Source: Maritimibacter sp. DP1N21-5 (GTDB taxonomy: Bacteria; Pseudomonadota; Alphaproteobacteria; Rhodobacterales; Rhodobacteraceae). From it: DNA of 64,000 nucleotides. The position numbers and the translations under genes were made by a program. The notes beneath the pieces are model-generated. The model was given only the letters and a program-made list of their open reading frames with translations. It ran no database searches and was not told where the DNA came from. Shown in pieces: positions 7,706-15,938 of the stretch; position 1 is the first letter of the stretch, and the number at the start of each line of letters is the position of its first letter. Location of the stretch: assembly GCF_019218295.1 (NCBI RefSeq), contig NZ_JAHUZF010000003.1:372001-436000 (forward strand), in the 5' to 3' direction.

Positions 7706-10057
7706 CTATTCCCCGTAAGGAACCCAGACGGTCTTCACCTCGGTCGCCTGCGCAAGGAACTCCCTCCCCGCGCCGTCGGTGCCCATCCAGTCGCGGGTCA
7801 AGCCATGGTTGACCCAGGTCCGCTTGAGGTTCCCGGCACTCTCCGCCTCGATCAGCGCCGAGATATCTGCGCCCGAAGCCGACCAGACCGCATCGACCCC
7901 CAGATGCCCGGCCAAGGTCGGTGCAAGCTCCGCGTGAGAGCCCGTCAGGATATTCACCACACCTCCCGGCAGATCCGAGGTATCGAGCACCTGGTAGAAA
8001 TCCGTCGCCGTCAGCGGATAGGGCTCCGACGCCACCAGCACCACCCGGTTGCCCATCGCAATCGCCGGGGCCATGAGCGACACGAGACCGAGGAGGGGCA
8101 ACTCGTCCGGACAGAAGGCCCCGATCACGCCCACGGGCTCGTTCATGGCGAGCGCCACGCCGCGCATCGGCACGGGTTTGGCCGCCCCGTCGAACTTGTC
8201 GCACCAGGCGGCATAGGTGAAAATCCGCTCGATCGAGGCGTCGACCTCTTTCGCCCCGGTTCTGCCACCCGTGAGCCCGTCGATCCGCGCGGCGAACTCC
8301 CCCGCCCGGGCGGAGAGGTTCTCACCGATGTAGTAAAGGACCTGCGCCCTCAGATGCGCGGTAGCCTTGGACCAACCGGAGGCGCCCGTCGCCGCTTCCA
8401 CGGCATTGCGCACATCTTTCCGGTTCGCCTTGCCCGCATGGCCCAGAAGCGTGCCGGATTTCGACCAGACCGGCTCCGAATAGCCGCCATCGGGCCGCGC
8501 CTGCTTGCCGCCGATGTAGAGTTTCGCGGTCCGGTCCAGCGCATCGACCCTGACGCCCTTCGGGGCGGGGACCTTCGCCACGGGTTTCAGAGCCGTCATC
8601 TTCGTCTTGGGCTTGGTGTAGGCCAGAAGCCCCTCCCAGCCGCCCTCCCGCCCGAAGCCGCTCTCGCGCACCCCGCCGAATCCCGCCGCGGCGTCGAACA
8701 TATTGGTGCCGTTGACCCAGACCACGCCCGCGACCAGCTTGGGTGCGACGTCGAGCGCAAGGTTCACGTTCTCGGTCCAGAGCGTCGCGGCAAGCCCGTA
8801 GCGCGTGTTGTTCGCGATCTCGACGGCCTCTCCCGGCGTGCGGAAGGTCGTGGCGACCAGAACGGGTCCGAAGATCTCCTCCTGCATGAGCCGCGCGGCC
8901 GGTGACATGCCGGTGATGAGCGTCGGCGGATACCAGCTTCCCACGGCGGGCAGGTCACAGACGGGCTGATAGACATTGCCTTCGTGGCCGCCCTCCCGGA
9001 CCATGTCCGTGACCGTTTGCAACTGCACCGGATCGACCAGCGCGCCGACGTCCACACTCTTGTCCATTGGGTCGCCGACGACGAGCTTGTCCATCCGGGC
9101 CTTCAGCTTGGCATAGAAGCGCGTGGCGACGGGTTCATGGACCAGTAGCCGCGATCCTGCGCAGCAGACTTGCCCTTGGTTGAACCAGATCGCGTCCACC
9201 AGCCCCTCGACCGCCGAGTCGAGGTCGGCGTCGTCGAAGACGATGTAGGGCGACTTGCCGCCCAGCTCGAGCGTGAGCGACTTGCCGGACCCGGCGGTGG
9301 CCTTGCGGATGATGCGGCCCACGTCGGTCGAGCCGGTGAAGGCGATCTTGTCGATGCCCTCATGCGCCGTGATCGCCGCCCCCGTGCGCCCGTCACCGGT
9401 GACAATGTTAACCACACCGGCAGGAACGCCGGCCTCTTCGCAGATTTCGGCGAAGAGAAGCGCCGTGAGCGAAGTATATTCGGCGGGTTTCAGGACCACC
9501 GTATTGCCCATCGCGATGGCCGGGGCGATTTTCCAGGCGAGCATGAGGAGCGGGAAGTTCCATGGGATGATCTGACCCGCGACGCCCAGCGGCTCGCGGT
9601 CTGCCATCTCGGTGTCGGAGAGCTGCGCCATCCCGGCATGATAGTAGAAATGCCGCGCGACCAGAGGGATGTCGGCGTCGCGGCTTTCGCGGATCGGCTT
9701 GCCGTTGTCGAGCGTTTCCAGCACGGCGAAGAGCCGAGCGTGTTTCTGGACGAGTCGCGCCAACGCGTAGAGCACCCTGGCCCTCTGGTGTCCCGAGGTC
9801 CTGGCCCAGGGTCCCTGCGCCTTGCGCGCGGCCCTCACGGCGGCGTCCACGTCGGCCTCGGTCGCCTGCGTGATCTGCGCGAGGTCCTCGCCTGTCGCCG
9901 GATTGCGGCTGGCGAAGGTCTCCCCCGGCTTCGTCCACGCCCCGCCGATGAAAAGACCGAAGGCGCGGTCGTGGGCGTCGAGCCAGGCCATCGCCTCGCC
10001 CGCGCTTTCGGGCGCATGTCCGTAGTCCATCGTCTCGAAGATTTCCTTGATGGTCAT
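7706..10057 (-). CDS. Two-domain aldehyde dehydrogenase, ALDH16-like
   Basis: A 783-residue protein. Residues about 20-490 are a full aldehyde dehydrogenase: PWNFPLLMLAWKIAPA for NAD binding, LELGGKSP with the general-base glutamate, and the nucleophile C298 in NQGQVCCAGSR. Residues about 505-783 repeat the first part of the fold (NEPVGVIGAFCP, APAIAMGNRVVL) but stop without a second catalytic cysteine. This duplicated layout is that of ALDH16, whose bacterial form is known from Loktanella, a Roseobacter relative. It starts ten bases after deoC on the same strand, so it may oxidise the acetaldehyde that DeoC releases. No frameshift is seen. Confidence 0.9.
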   Translation of the reverse strand: MTIKEIFETMDYGHAPESAGEAMAWLDAHDRAFGLFIGGAWTKPGETFASRNPATGEDLAQITQATEADVDAAVRAARKAQGPWARTSGHQRARVLYALARLVQKHARLFAVLETLDNGKPIRESRDADIPLVARHFYYHAGMAQLSDTEMADREPLGVAGQIIPWNFPLLMLAWKIAPAIAMGNTVVLKPAEYTSLTALLFAEICEEAGVPAGVVNIVTGDGRTGAAITAHEGIDKIAFTGSTDVGRIIRKATAGSGKSLTLELGGKSPYIVFDDADLDSAVEGLVDAIWFNQGQVCCAGSRLLVHEPVATRFYAKLKARMDKLVVGDPMDKSVDVGALVDPVQLQTVTDMVREGGHEGNVYQPVCDLPAVGSWYPPTLITGMSPAARLMQEEIFGPVLVATTFRTPGEAVEIANNTRYGLAATLWTENVNLALDVAPKLVAGVVWVNGTNMFDAAAGFGGVRESGFGREGGWEGLLAYTKPKTKMTALKPVAKVPAPKGVRVDALDRTAKLYIGGKQARPDGGYSEPVWSKSGTLLGHAGKANRKDVRNAVEAATGASGWSKATAHLRAQVLYYIGENLSARAGEFAARIDGLTGGRTGAKEVDASIERIFTYAAWCDKFDGAAKPVPMRGVALAMNEPVGVIGAFCPDELPLLGLVSLMAPAIAMGNRVVLVASEPYPLTATDFYQVLDTSDLPGGVVNILTGSHAELAPTLAGHLGVDAVWSASGADISALIEAESAGNLKRTWVNHGLTRDWMGTDGAGREFLAQATEVKTVWVPYGE

Positions 10058-10067
10058 ATCGGTCCCC

Positions 10068-11072
10068 TCAGGACATTGCGTGGCGGTAGCCCGCCGAGTA
10101 GTGGCCGGTCACATGGTGTTCGAGCTGCCGTTCGATGTCGCCCAGAAGCGACGAGGCGCCGAAGCGGAAGAGGTGATTGTCGAGCCAGTCGTCGCCCAGT
10201 TCCTCTTTCACCAACGCGAGATAGGTGAGCGCGTCCTTCGCCTTGGAAATCCCGCCCGCCGGTTTGTAGCCGACCTTGATGCCGGTGCGGTCATGATACT
10301 CCCGGATCGCCCGCATCATGACGAGGCTCACGGGGAGCGTCGCGTTGACGCTTTCCTTGCCGGTCGACGTCTTGATGAAATCCGCCCCCGCCATCATGCA
10401 GACGAGGCTCGCCCGCGCGACGTTGCGCAGCGTGCCAAGCTCGCCCGTCGCGAGGATCGCTTTCACATGGGCGTCGCCGCAGGCTTCGCGGAAGGTCTTC
10501 ATCTCGTCGTAGAGCGCCTGCCAGTCGCCCGTGAGGACATGGCGGCGCGAGATCACAATGTCGATCTCCCGGGCGCCGGCCCGGACGCTTTCGCCGATCT
10601 CGGCCACCCGGAGGTGGAAAGGCGACAGCCCCGCGGGGAAGCCGGTGGAGACGGCGGCGACGGGGATACTGGTTCCTTCAAGGTAGCGCACCGCCGCCCC
10701 GACCATGTCGTGATAGACGCAGACCGCGCCCGTCGTGATCCCTTGCATACCCAGCGCGGCGAGCAGATCCGCGCGCACCGGATGGGCCGCCTTGGCGCAG
10801 AGCCTGCGCACACGCTCCTCGGTGTCGTCGCCGGCGAGGGTGGTCAGGTCGATCATGGTGATCGCCTTCAGAAGCCAGGCGGCCTGATGATCCTTCTTGA
10901 CCGACCTGCGCGCGGCGATGGTCCCCGCCCGCCGCTCGATGGCCGAGGTGTTGGCCTGCGCGGCCCTCACCCAGTCCATGTCGAGCGCCATGCCGGGATT
11001 GCGCGGTTCGACCACGTCAGGAAGCTGCGCAGAGCCGGTCTGCACGGGGGCTTTGTGTTTTTCGTGTTGCAC
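10068..11072 (-). CDS. deoC: Deoxyribose-phosphate aldolase
   Basis: A 334-residue class I aldolase that splits deoxyribose 5-phosphate into glyceraldehyde 3-phosphate and acetaldehyde during deoxynucleoside breakdown. The Schiff-base lysine is in GADFIKTSTGK, the partner lysine in GYKPAGGIS and the acidic residue in REIDIVISR. It is longer than E. coli DeoC (about 259) owing to an N-terminal extension, as in many actinobacterial and alphaproteobacterial forms. I chose the GTG at 11072 because GGAGA stands six bases before it; a TTG at 11144 would add 24 basic residues. The ALDH gene follows directly, forming a catabolic pair. Confidence 0.92.
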   Translation of the reverse strand: MQHEKHKAPVQTGSAQLPDVVEPRNPGMALDMDWVRAAQANTSAIERRAGTIAARRSVKKDHQAAWLLKAITMIDLTTLAGDDTEERVRRLCAKAAHPVRADLLAALGMQGITTGAVCVYHDMVGAAVRYLEGTSIPVAAVSTGFPAGLSPFHLRVAEIGESVRAGAREIDIVISRRHVLTGDWQALYDEMKTFREACGDAHVKAILATGELGTLRNVARASLVCMMAGADFIKTSTGKESVNATLPVSLVMMRAIREYHDRTGIKVGYKPAGGISKAKDALTYLALVKEELGDDWLDNHLFRFGASSLLGDIERQLEHHVTGHYSAGYRHAMS

Positions 11073-11448
11073 GGGTTTCTCCGGGATCCTTGCGGGAAAG
11101 GTCGCACGGAGGGGTGGATTCTGCAATATTTTCCGTTTGGTCAAATTTTTACGTGCGGTCGGTGGGGCAATGGCTGCGGCGAGTTGCTTTCGAGGCCCGT
11201 TCGGGGATCCGGAGGGTGCTTGGGGTGCGACGGTGGGTAAGCTTCGACCAAGAGCATGCGTTGTTAGTGTGGGAAGGATTCCGGGATTCTAGAATTCTGG
11301 AATCTTAGAATCCCGGAGCCATTAGAGGACTGCTGCGAAAGGAAAAATTCTTGCGCCGTCAAGGAAGGCGTTAACTGCCGGGTAATTGCGCGTCCTTACC
11401 CTGATCTTGACGAAGGCTCCACCAACCCGACACGACGTAAGGCATCCC
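11073..11448. other. 376-base intergenic region with an 11-bp inverted repeat
   Basis: This divergent gap between deoC and an ArsR-type regulator holds no credible gene. CCGGGATTCTA (11281-11291) and TAGAATCCCGG (11306-11316) are perfect inverted arms around a 14-base loop that itself contains GAATTC. The arms could be an operator for the neighbouring winged-helix regulator or an RNA hairpin. A TTGACC box lies on the minus strand near 11139-11144 upstream of deoC, but I see no convincing -10. Confidence 0.55.
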
Positions 11449-11769
11449 ATGACTATTGACGAACGCATTGCCATGAATTTCCGCGCCCTGGCGCATCCTC
11501 GCCGCGCGGCGATCTTTCGCCTGCTGACCGAGGATCCCGAGGTCGGCGCGACCTACCGCTCGCTGCAGATGGCATCCGGTCTCTGCGATGCCTCGCTCAT
11601 TCACCACCTGCGGGATATGGAGCGCTGTGGGCTTATCCGGCGCCACCGCCGCGGCGCGGAGGTCGCCTATCGACTCGAAAGCGCGACCTTTTGCCGGACC
11701 GTCGCGCTGGCCCATTCCATGGCGACCGATGCGCGGCTCAGCCTGGCGAATGGTCCTCGCGCGGCCTAG
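11449..11769 (+). CDS. ArsR-type winged-helix transcriptional regulator
   Basis: A 106-residue DNA-binding protein. FRALAHPRRAAIFRLLTEDP is the typical opening of ArsR-family regulators, followed by a recognition helix (CDASLIHHLRDMERCGLI) and the wing RRHRRGAEVAYRL. The metal-binding CVC motif of ArsR/SmtB is absent, so a metal ligand is unlikely. TAAGG precedes the ATG at 11449, which also gives the usual N-terminus. The last four bases overlap the convergent polA stop. Its target is unknown; the inverted repeat at 11281-11316, upstream on its own side, is a candidate site. Confidence 0.8.
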   Translation: MTIDERIAMNFRALAHPRRAAIFRLLTEDPEVGATYRSLQMASGLCDASLIHHLRDMERCGLIRRHRRGAEVAYRLESATFCRTVALAHSMATDARLSLANGPRAA

Positions 11770-14561
11770 TGCGCCTCGGCCCAGTTCGATCCGCGACCGG
11801 CGTCCACCACCAGCGGCACGCTCAGTTTCACTGCCGGGTCCGCCGCGCCCTCCATCACGTCACGGATCACCGGGATCGCCGCCTCTGCCGCCTCCGCCTC
11901 GACCTCGAAGATCAACTCGTCGTGGACCTGTAGCAGCATCTTCACGGGAAGCCCCGAAATCGCCGCCGGCATCCGGATCATCGCGCGCCGGATGATGTCC
12001 GCCGCCGTCCCCTGGATCGGCGCGTTGATCGCGGCCCGTTTCGCAAAACCCGCATGGGGCCCGCGCGCGTTGATCTCGGGCGTGTGGATCTTGCGACCGA
12101 AAAGCGTCGCGACATGGCCGTGCTCCTTGGCGAACGCCACGGTGTCGTCCATGTATTCCTTGATCCCCGGATACTTCTCGAAATACCGGTCGATGAAGCC
12201 CTGCGCATCTCCGCGCGGAATGCGCAGGTTGCGGGCCAGCCCGAAGCCCGAGATCCCGTAGATCACACCGAAGTTGATCGCCTTGGCCTGCCGCCGCACC
12301 TCGGGCGTCATCTGGTCGAGCGGCACGTCGAACATCTCCGACGCGGTCGCGGCGTGGATGTCCTCGCCGTCACGGAAGGCCTGCTTCATGCTCTCGATCC
12401 CGGCCACATGCGCCAATATCCGCAATTCGATCTGGGAATAGTCGAGCGACAGCAGAACCTTGCCCTCGGGCGCGACAAAGGCTTCGCGGATGCGACGGCC
12501 TTCCTCGGTGCGCACGGGAATGTTCTGAAGGTTGGGGTCGGTCGAGGCGAGCCGCCCCGTCGCCGCCCCGGTCTGAAGATAGCTCGTATGAACCCGCCCC
12601 GTCTCGGGGTTGATATGGGTCTGGAGCGCATCGGTGTAGGTCGACTTCAGCTTCGACAGCTGCCGCCAGTCGAGCACCCGGCCGGGCAATTCGTGCTCCG
12701 TCGCGAGGTCCTCGAGCACATCCGCCCCCGTGGCATAGGCCCCGGTTTTGCCCTTCTTGCCGCCGGGGAGTTCCATCCGGTCGAAGAGGATCTCGCCGAG
12801 TTGCTTGGGAGAACCCACGTTGAACGGCCCGCCCGCAAGTTCGTGGATCTCGGCCTCCAGCCCCGCCATCTTCTGGGCAAAGGCATTGGACATGCGCGAC
12901 AGGGTCTCGCGGTCGACCTGCACGCCGTGCATTTCCATCTGCTTGAGCACTGGCACGAGCGGGCGTTCCAGCGTCTCGTAGACCGTCGTCACCCGTTCCT
13001 GATGGAGCCGCGGTTTGAGCACCTGCCAAAGGCGCAGCGTCACATCCGCATCCTCGGCGGCATAGCGCACCGCGTCCTCGATCTTGACCCGGTCGAAGGT
13101 GATCGCGTTCTTCCCGGTGCCGAGGAGCGTCTTGATCGAGATCGGCGCGTGGCCCAAATAGCGCTCGGACAGCTCGTCCATGCCGTGGTTGTGGAGGCCC
13201 GAGAACATCGCGTAGGACATGAGCATCGTGTCGTCCACGGGCGCGACCGTCACCCGGTAGCGTTCGAAGATCTTCACGTCGTATTTCGCGTTCTGGAAGA
13301 CCTTGAGGACTTCGGGGGCTTCCAGCACTGCCCTCAAGGCGGAGAGCACGTCCTCTAGGGGCAGTTGTCCTTCCGCCAGCTTGTCCGAGCCGAAAAGGTC
13401 CGCCGCCGCACCTTCCTTGTGGCCCACGGGGATATAGCAGGCGACGCCCGGCGCCGTAGAGAGGGAAATGCCCACCAGATCGGCCTGCATTTCGTCGAGC
13501 GAGGTGGTTTCGGTATCGACGGCGACGAAGCCCTGATCGCGGATCGTGGCGATCCAGCGGTGCAGGGCGTCCATGTCGCGGACCCATTCATAGGCCTCCA
13601 CGTCCATGGCCGGCATCTCGGGCGCGGTCACGTCCTCGGCCACGAGCGCGACCGCCTCGATCACCGGGTTTTCGACCCCGAGCTTTTCGGCGATCCGCTT
13701 GGTGAGCGTGCGGAACTCCATCTTGGCCAGAAACGCCATGAGCACATCAGGCTCCGGATCGCGGACCTCCAGATCGTCCAATGTGAAATCAAGCGGCGTC
13801 TCGCAGTCCAAAGCGACCAGCTTTTTCGACAGCTCGATCTGCGCGCGTTTCTCGATCAGGGTCTCGCGCCGTTTCGGCTGCTTTATCTCTCCTGCCCGGT
13901 CTAGCAGCTCCTCGAGCGACCCGAATTCGTTGATCAAGAGCGCCGCCGTCTTGATCCCTATCCCCGGCGCGCCGGGGACGTTGTCCACGCTGTCCCCGGC
14001 GAGCGCCTGCACGTCGACGACACGTTCCGGGCCCACGCCGAATTTCTCGATCACGCCATCGCGGTCGATGCGCTTGTTCTTCATCGGGTCGAGCATTTCG
14101 ACGCCGTCACCCACCAGCTGCATCAGGTCCTTGTCCGACGACAAGATCGTGACCCGCCCGCCGGCGTCGCGGGCCTGACAGGCGAGGGTCGCGATGATGT
14201 CGTCGGCTTCCCAGCCTTCGATCTCCTTGCAGGCGATGTTGAAAGCGATGGTCGCCTCGCGCGTCAGGGGGATCTGCGGACGCAGGTCCTCGGGCATTTC
14301 GTCCCGGTTGGCCTTGTAGAGGTCATACATGTCGTTACGGAAGGTGTGCGAGCCCTTGTCGAAGACGACCGCCACATGGGTGGGGGCATCGGGCCCGGCG
14401 TTGTCTTCCACATAGCGCTGGATCATGTTGCAAAACCCGCTCACCGCCCCGATAGGCAGCCCGTCCGATTTCCGTGTGAGCGGCGGCAACGCGTGGTAGG
14501 CGCGGAAGATATAGGCCGATCCGTCGATCAGGTGCAGGTGACAGCCCTTGCCGAATGCCAT
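11766..14561 (-). CDS. polA: DNA polymerase I
   Basis: A 931-residue repair and Okazaki-fragment polymerase with all three domains. Residues 1 to about 290 are the 5'-3' exonuclease (LIDGSAYIFRAYHA, SDKDLMQLV, GDSVDNVPGAPGIG). A 3'-5' proofreading domain follows with an intact DTETTSLDEMQADLVG site. The C-terminal polymerase has motif A SLDYSQIELRILAHV, motif B RRQAKAINFGVIYG and motif C LLQVHDELIFE. It is the last of a run of minus-strand genes with short gaps, and its stop overlaps the convergent ArsR-type gene by four bases. Confidence 0.97.
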   Translation of the reverse strand: MAFGKGCHLHLIDGSAYIFRAYHALPPLTRKSDGLPIGAVSGFCNMIQRYVEDNAGPDAPTHVAVVFDKGSHTFRNDMYDLYKANRDEMPEDLRPQIPLTREATIAFNIACKEIEGWEADDIIATLACQARDAGGRVTILSSDKDLMQLVGDGVEMLDPMKNKRIDRDGVIEKFGVGPERVVDVQALAGDSVDNVPGAPGIGIKTAALLINEFGSLEELLDRAGEIKQPKRRETLIEKRAQIELSKKLVALDCETPLDFTLDDLEVRDPEPDVLMAFLAKMEFRTLTKRIAEKLGVENPVIEAVALVAEDVTAPEMPAMDVEAYEWVRDMDALHRWIATIRDQGFVAVDTETTSLDEMQADLVGISLSTAPGVACYIPVGHKEGAAADLFGSDKLAEGQLPLEDVLSALRAVLEAPEVLKVFQNAKYDVKIFERYRVTVAPVDDTMLMSYAMFSGLHNHGMDELSERYLGHAPISIKTLLGTGKNAITFDRVKIEDAVRYAAEDADVTLRLWQVLKPRLHQERVTTVYETLERPLVPVLKQMEMHGVQVDRETLSRMSNAFAQKMAGLEAEIHELAGGPFNVGSPKQLGEILFDRMELPGGKKGKTGAYATGADVLEDLATEHELPGRVLDWRQLSKLKSTYTDALQTHINPETGRVHTSYLQTGAATGRLASTDPNLQNIPVRTEEGRRIREAFVAPEGKVLLSLDYSQIELRILAHVAGIESMKQAFRDGEDIHAATASEMFDVPLDQMTPEVRRQAKAINFGVIYGISGFGLARNLRIPRGDAQGFIDRYFEKYPGIKEYMDDTVAFAKEHGHVATLFGRKIHTPEINARGPHAGFAKRAAINAPIQGTAADIIRRAMIRMPAAISGLPVKMLLQVHDELIFEVEAEAAEAAIPVIRDVMEGAADPAVKLSVPLVVDAGRGSNWAEAH

Positions 14562-14606
14562 TGTGATCTCCCTCGCTCGCGTCGCGTCAGGGGTCTTTGT
14601 CGCAAA

Positions 14607-15275
14607 TCAGCCCGGGGCCTGCCAGAGCGAATACGACAGGCGGATCGACCAAGGCAGCGGCGTCCAGACTCCCATCCGGATCCCTGCCATGCGCAGCTTG
14701 CGGGAAATCCAGGTATTGCAGGTGCGGAACAGGTGAAACCGATCGACCGCCTGATAGAAGGCGTCGGTCTCGCTCAGGCCCGCAGTCGGCACCGGGATGG
14801 GCGCGTCGGGGCGCAGGAGATCGGCCCTAATGGCGGCGATCAGCGCTTCGAACTGGCCCTCGCTCATGGTGAGGGAGCGGGTCTCGAAGCTGTCCGGCAA
14901 TGGTCCCCAGGCGTCGAAGCGCAGGACCGACGCATCTCCCAGAGCGCCCTTCACGGTCGCGCGCAGCGACACGTCGCCGTAGTCGCCGGTTACAGTGTAG
15001 AAATCCCGCGCCCCCCATCCGACGAGGAGCCAGGTGGCCGCCGGATGATCGAGCGGCACGCCGTCTTCGGTCACGAAGCCGAAGGCGGTCCGGGTCGTGT
15101 CGTTCAGCGGAAGGAGGAAATCATAGTGGATCGGGCTGCGGACCAAGCGGATCTCGACCGATCCGGTCCCGTCCACCTGCACCACGCGCCCCGGTGTGAC
15201 GGCGAGCACCGTCGCAAGAAACGCATAGAGCGCGAAGAGCCCCGGCAGCACCCAGAGGGCCCGGAGCCAGCGCAT
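14607..15275 (-). CDS. DUF2459 (TIGR02117-like) membrane-anchored protein
   Basis: A 222-residue protein of unknown function. It has one N-terminal membrane segment (LRALWVLPGLFALYAFLATVL) and an outer domain with HYDFLLPL, FGFV, WLLVGWGARDFY and the late RTCNTWISRKLRMAGI. These blocks match my memory of the DUF2459 family, once noted near urease genes. The conserved histidine and cysteine suggest a papain-like fold, but that is inference. The ATG at 15275 lies two bases after the stop of the preceding zinc-binding protein gene, with AAGG upstream, so the two are probably coupled. Confidence 0.75.
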   Translation of the reverse strand: MRWLRALWVLPGLFALYAFLATVLAVTPGRVVQVDGTGSVEIRLVRSPIHYDFLLPLNDTTRTAFGFVTEDGVPLDHPAATWLLVGWGARDFYTVTGDYGDVSLRATVKGALGDASVLRFDAWGPLPDSFETRSLTMSEGQFEALIAAIRADLLRPDAPIPVPTAGLSETDAFYQAVDRFHLFRTCNTWISRKLRMAGIRMGVWTPLPWSIRLSYSLWQAPG

Positions 15276-15277
15276 CG

Positions 15278-15469
15278 TCACGCCTTGCCCGGTTGCTCCC
15301 CGGCGAAGTCCTTGTGGACGTAGCGCGCGTCGCAATAGCCACACTCGACGAAACCCGTGTCCTCGGGAATGGTCAGCCAGACTCGCGGATGGCCGGTGGC
15401 CGGACCGCCGCCGTCACAGGCGACCTTCTTCGTGTCCACAACCTTGGTTTCGGGAACTTGCGTCGTCAT
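15278..15469 (-). CDS. zf-CHCC zinc-finger protein, NDUFS6-like
   Basis: A 63-residue protein whose second half is a zf-CHCC domain: C18, H27, C43 and C46 (CDGG, GHPRV, VECGYC) are the expected zinc ligands. The same fold occurs in NDUFS6, an accessory subunit of respiratory complex I, and small alphaproteobacterial proteins of this type are thought to have the same role; nothing here ties it to complex I except the fold. GAGG lies before the ATG. It sits between the HIT gene and the DUF2459 gene on one strand. Confidence 0.85.
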   Translation of the reverse strand: MTTQVPETKVVDTKKVACDGGGPATGHPRVWLTIPEDTGFVECGYCDARYVHKDFAGEQPGKA

Positions 15470-15544
15470 GAGCGGCCTCGTCTGGTTTTGTTCCCCGATA
15501 GCACCGGGGGCCTTTCGGGATCAAGCGGGTCGGACCCGCGCGTA

Positions 15545-15922
15545 TCAGTCCCGGAGCATCCGGCCGAGAACCCGGCCTGACAGGATATGGGTATGCAGAT
15601 GCGGCACTTCCTGAATGCCGGCTTCGCCGGCGTTCACGATCAGCCGATACCCCTCACGGTCGTCGCCCGGCGCCAGATCGAACTGGTTTACGACCGCTTG
15701 AATGGTGCGCGTGTAGTCGACGATCTCGGCTTCGCTCGCCTCGGCGGCGAAATGGTCCCAGGTCTGGTAGGGGCCCTTGGGGATCACGAGGACATGCACG
15801 GGGGCCTGCGGGGCGATGTCCTCGAAGGCGAGCGTGTGCTCGGTCTCGATCACCGTCTTGTTCGGAATCTCGCCGCGCAAGATCTTCGCGAAGATGTTCT
15901 GGGTGTCGTATTGATAGGCCAT
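15545..15922 (-). CDS. HIT-family hydrolase (histidine triad protein)
   Basis: A 125-residue protein of the HINT/HIT family, which hydrolyse adenosine 5'-phosphoramidates and related nucleotides. The family opening NIFAKILRGEIP is present, and the triad H108, H110 and H112 is in EVPHLHTHIL. The ATG at 15922 has AAAGAGA before it; a longer in-frame reading would run into the end of the glycosyltransferase gene upstream. The 16-base gap to that gene suggests co-transcription, although a shared role is not evident. Confidence 0.92.
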   Translation of the reverse strand: MAYQYDTQNIFAKILRGEIPNKTVIETEHTLAFEDIAPQAPVHVLVIPKGPYQTWDHFAAEASEAEIVDYTRTIQAVVNQFDLAPGDDREGYRLIVNAGEAGIQEVPHLHTHILSGRVLGRMLRD

Positions 15923-15938
15923 GTTCTCTTTCCCGGGT

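Noticed and set aside
7421..8905. 494-codon plus-strand frame over the 3' part of the ALDH gene
   Set aside because: Arg/Pro/Gly/His-rich composition, crosses the tandem repeats, and lies opposite a conserved enzyme.
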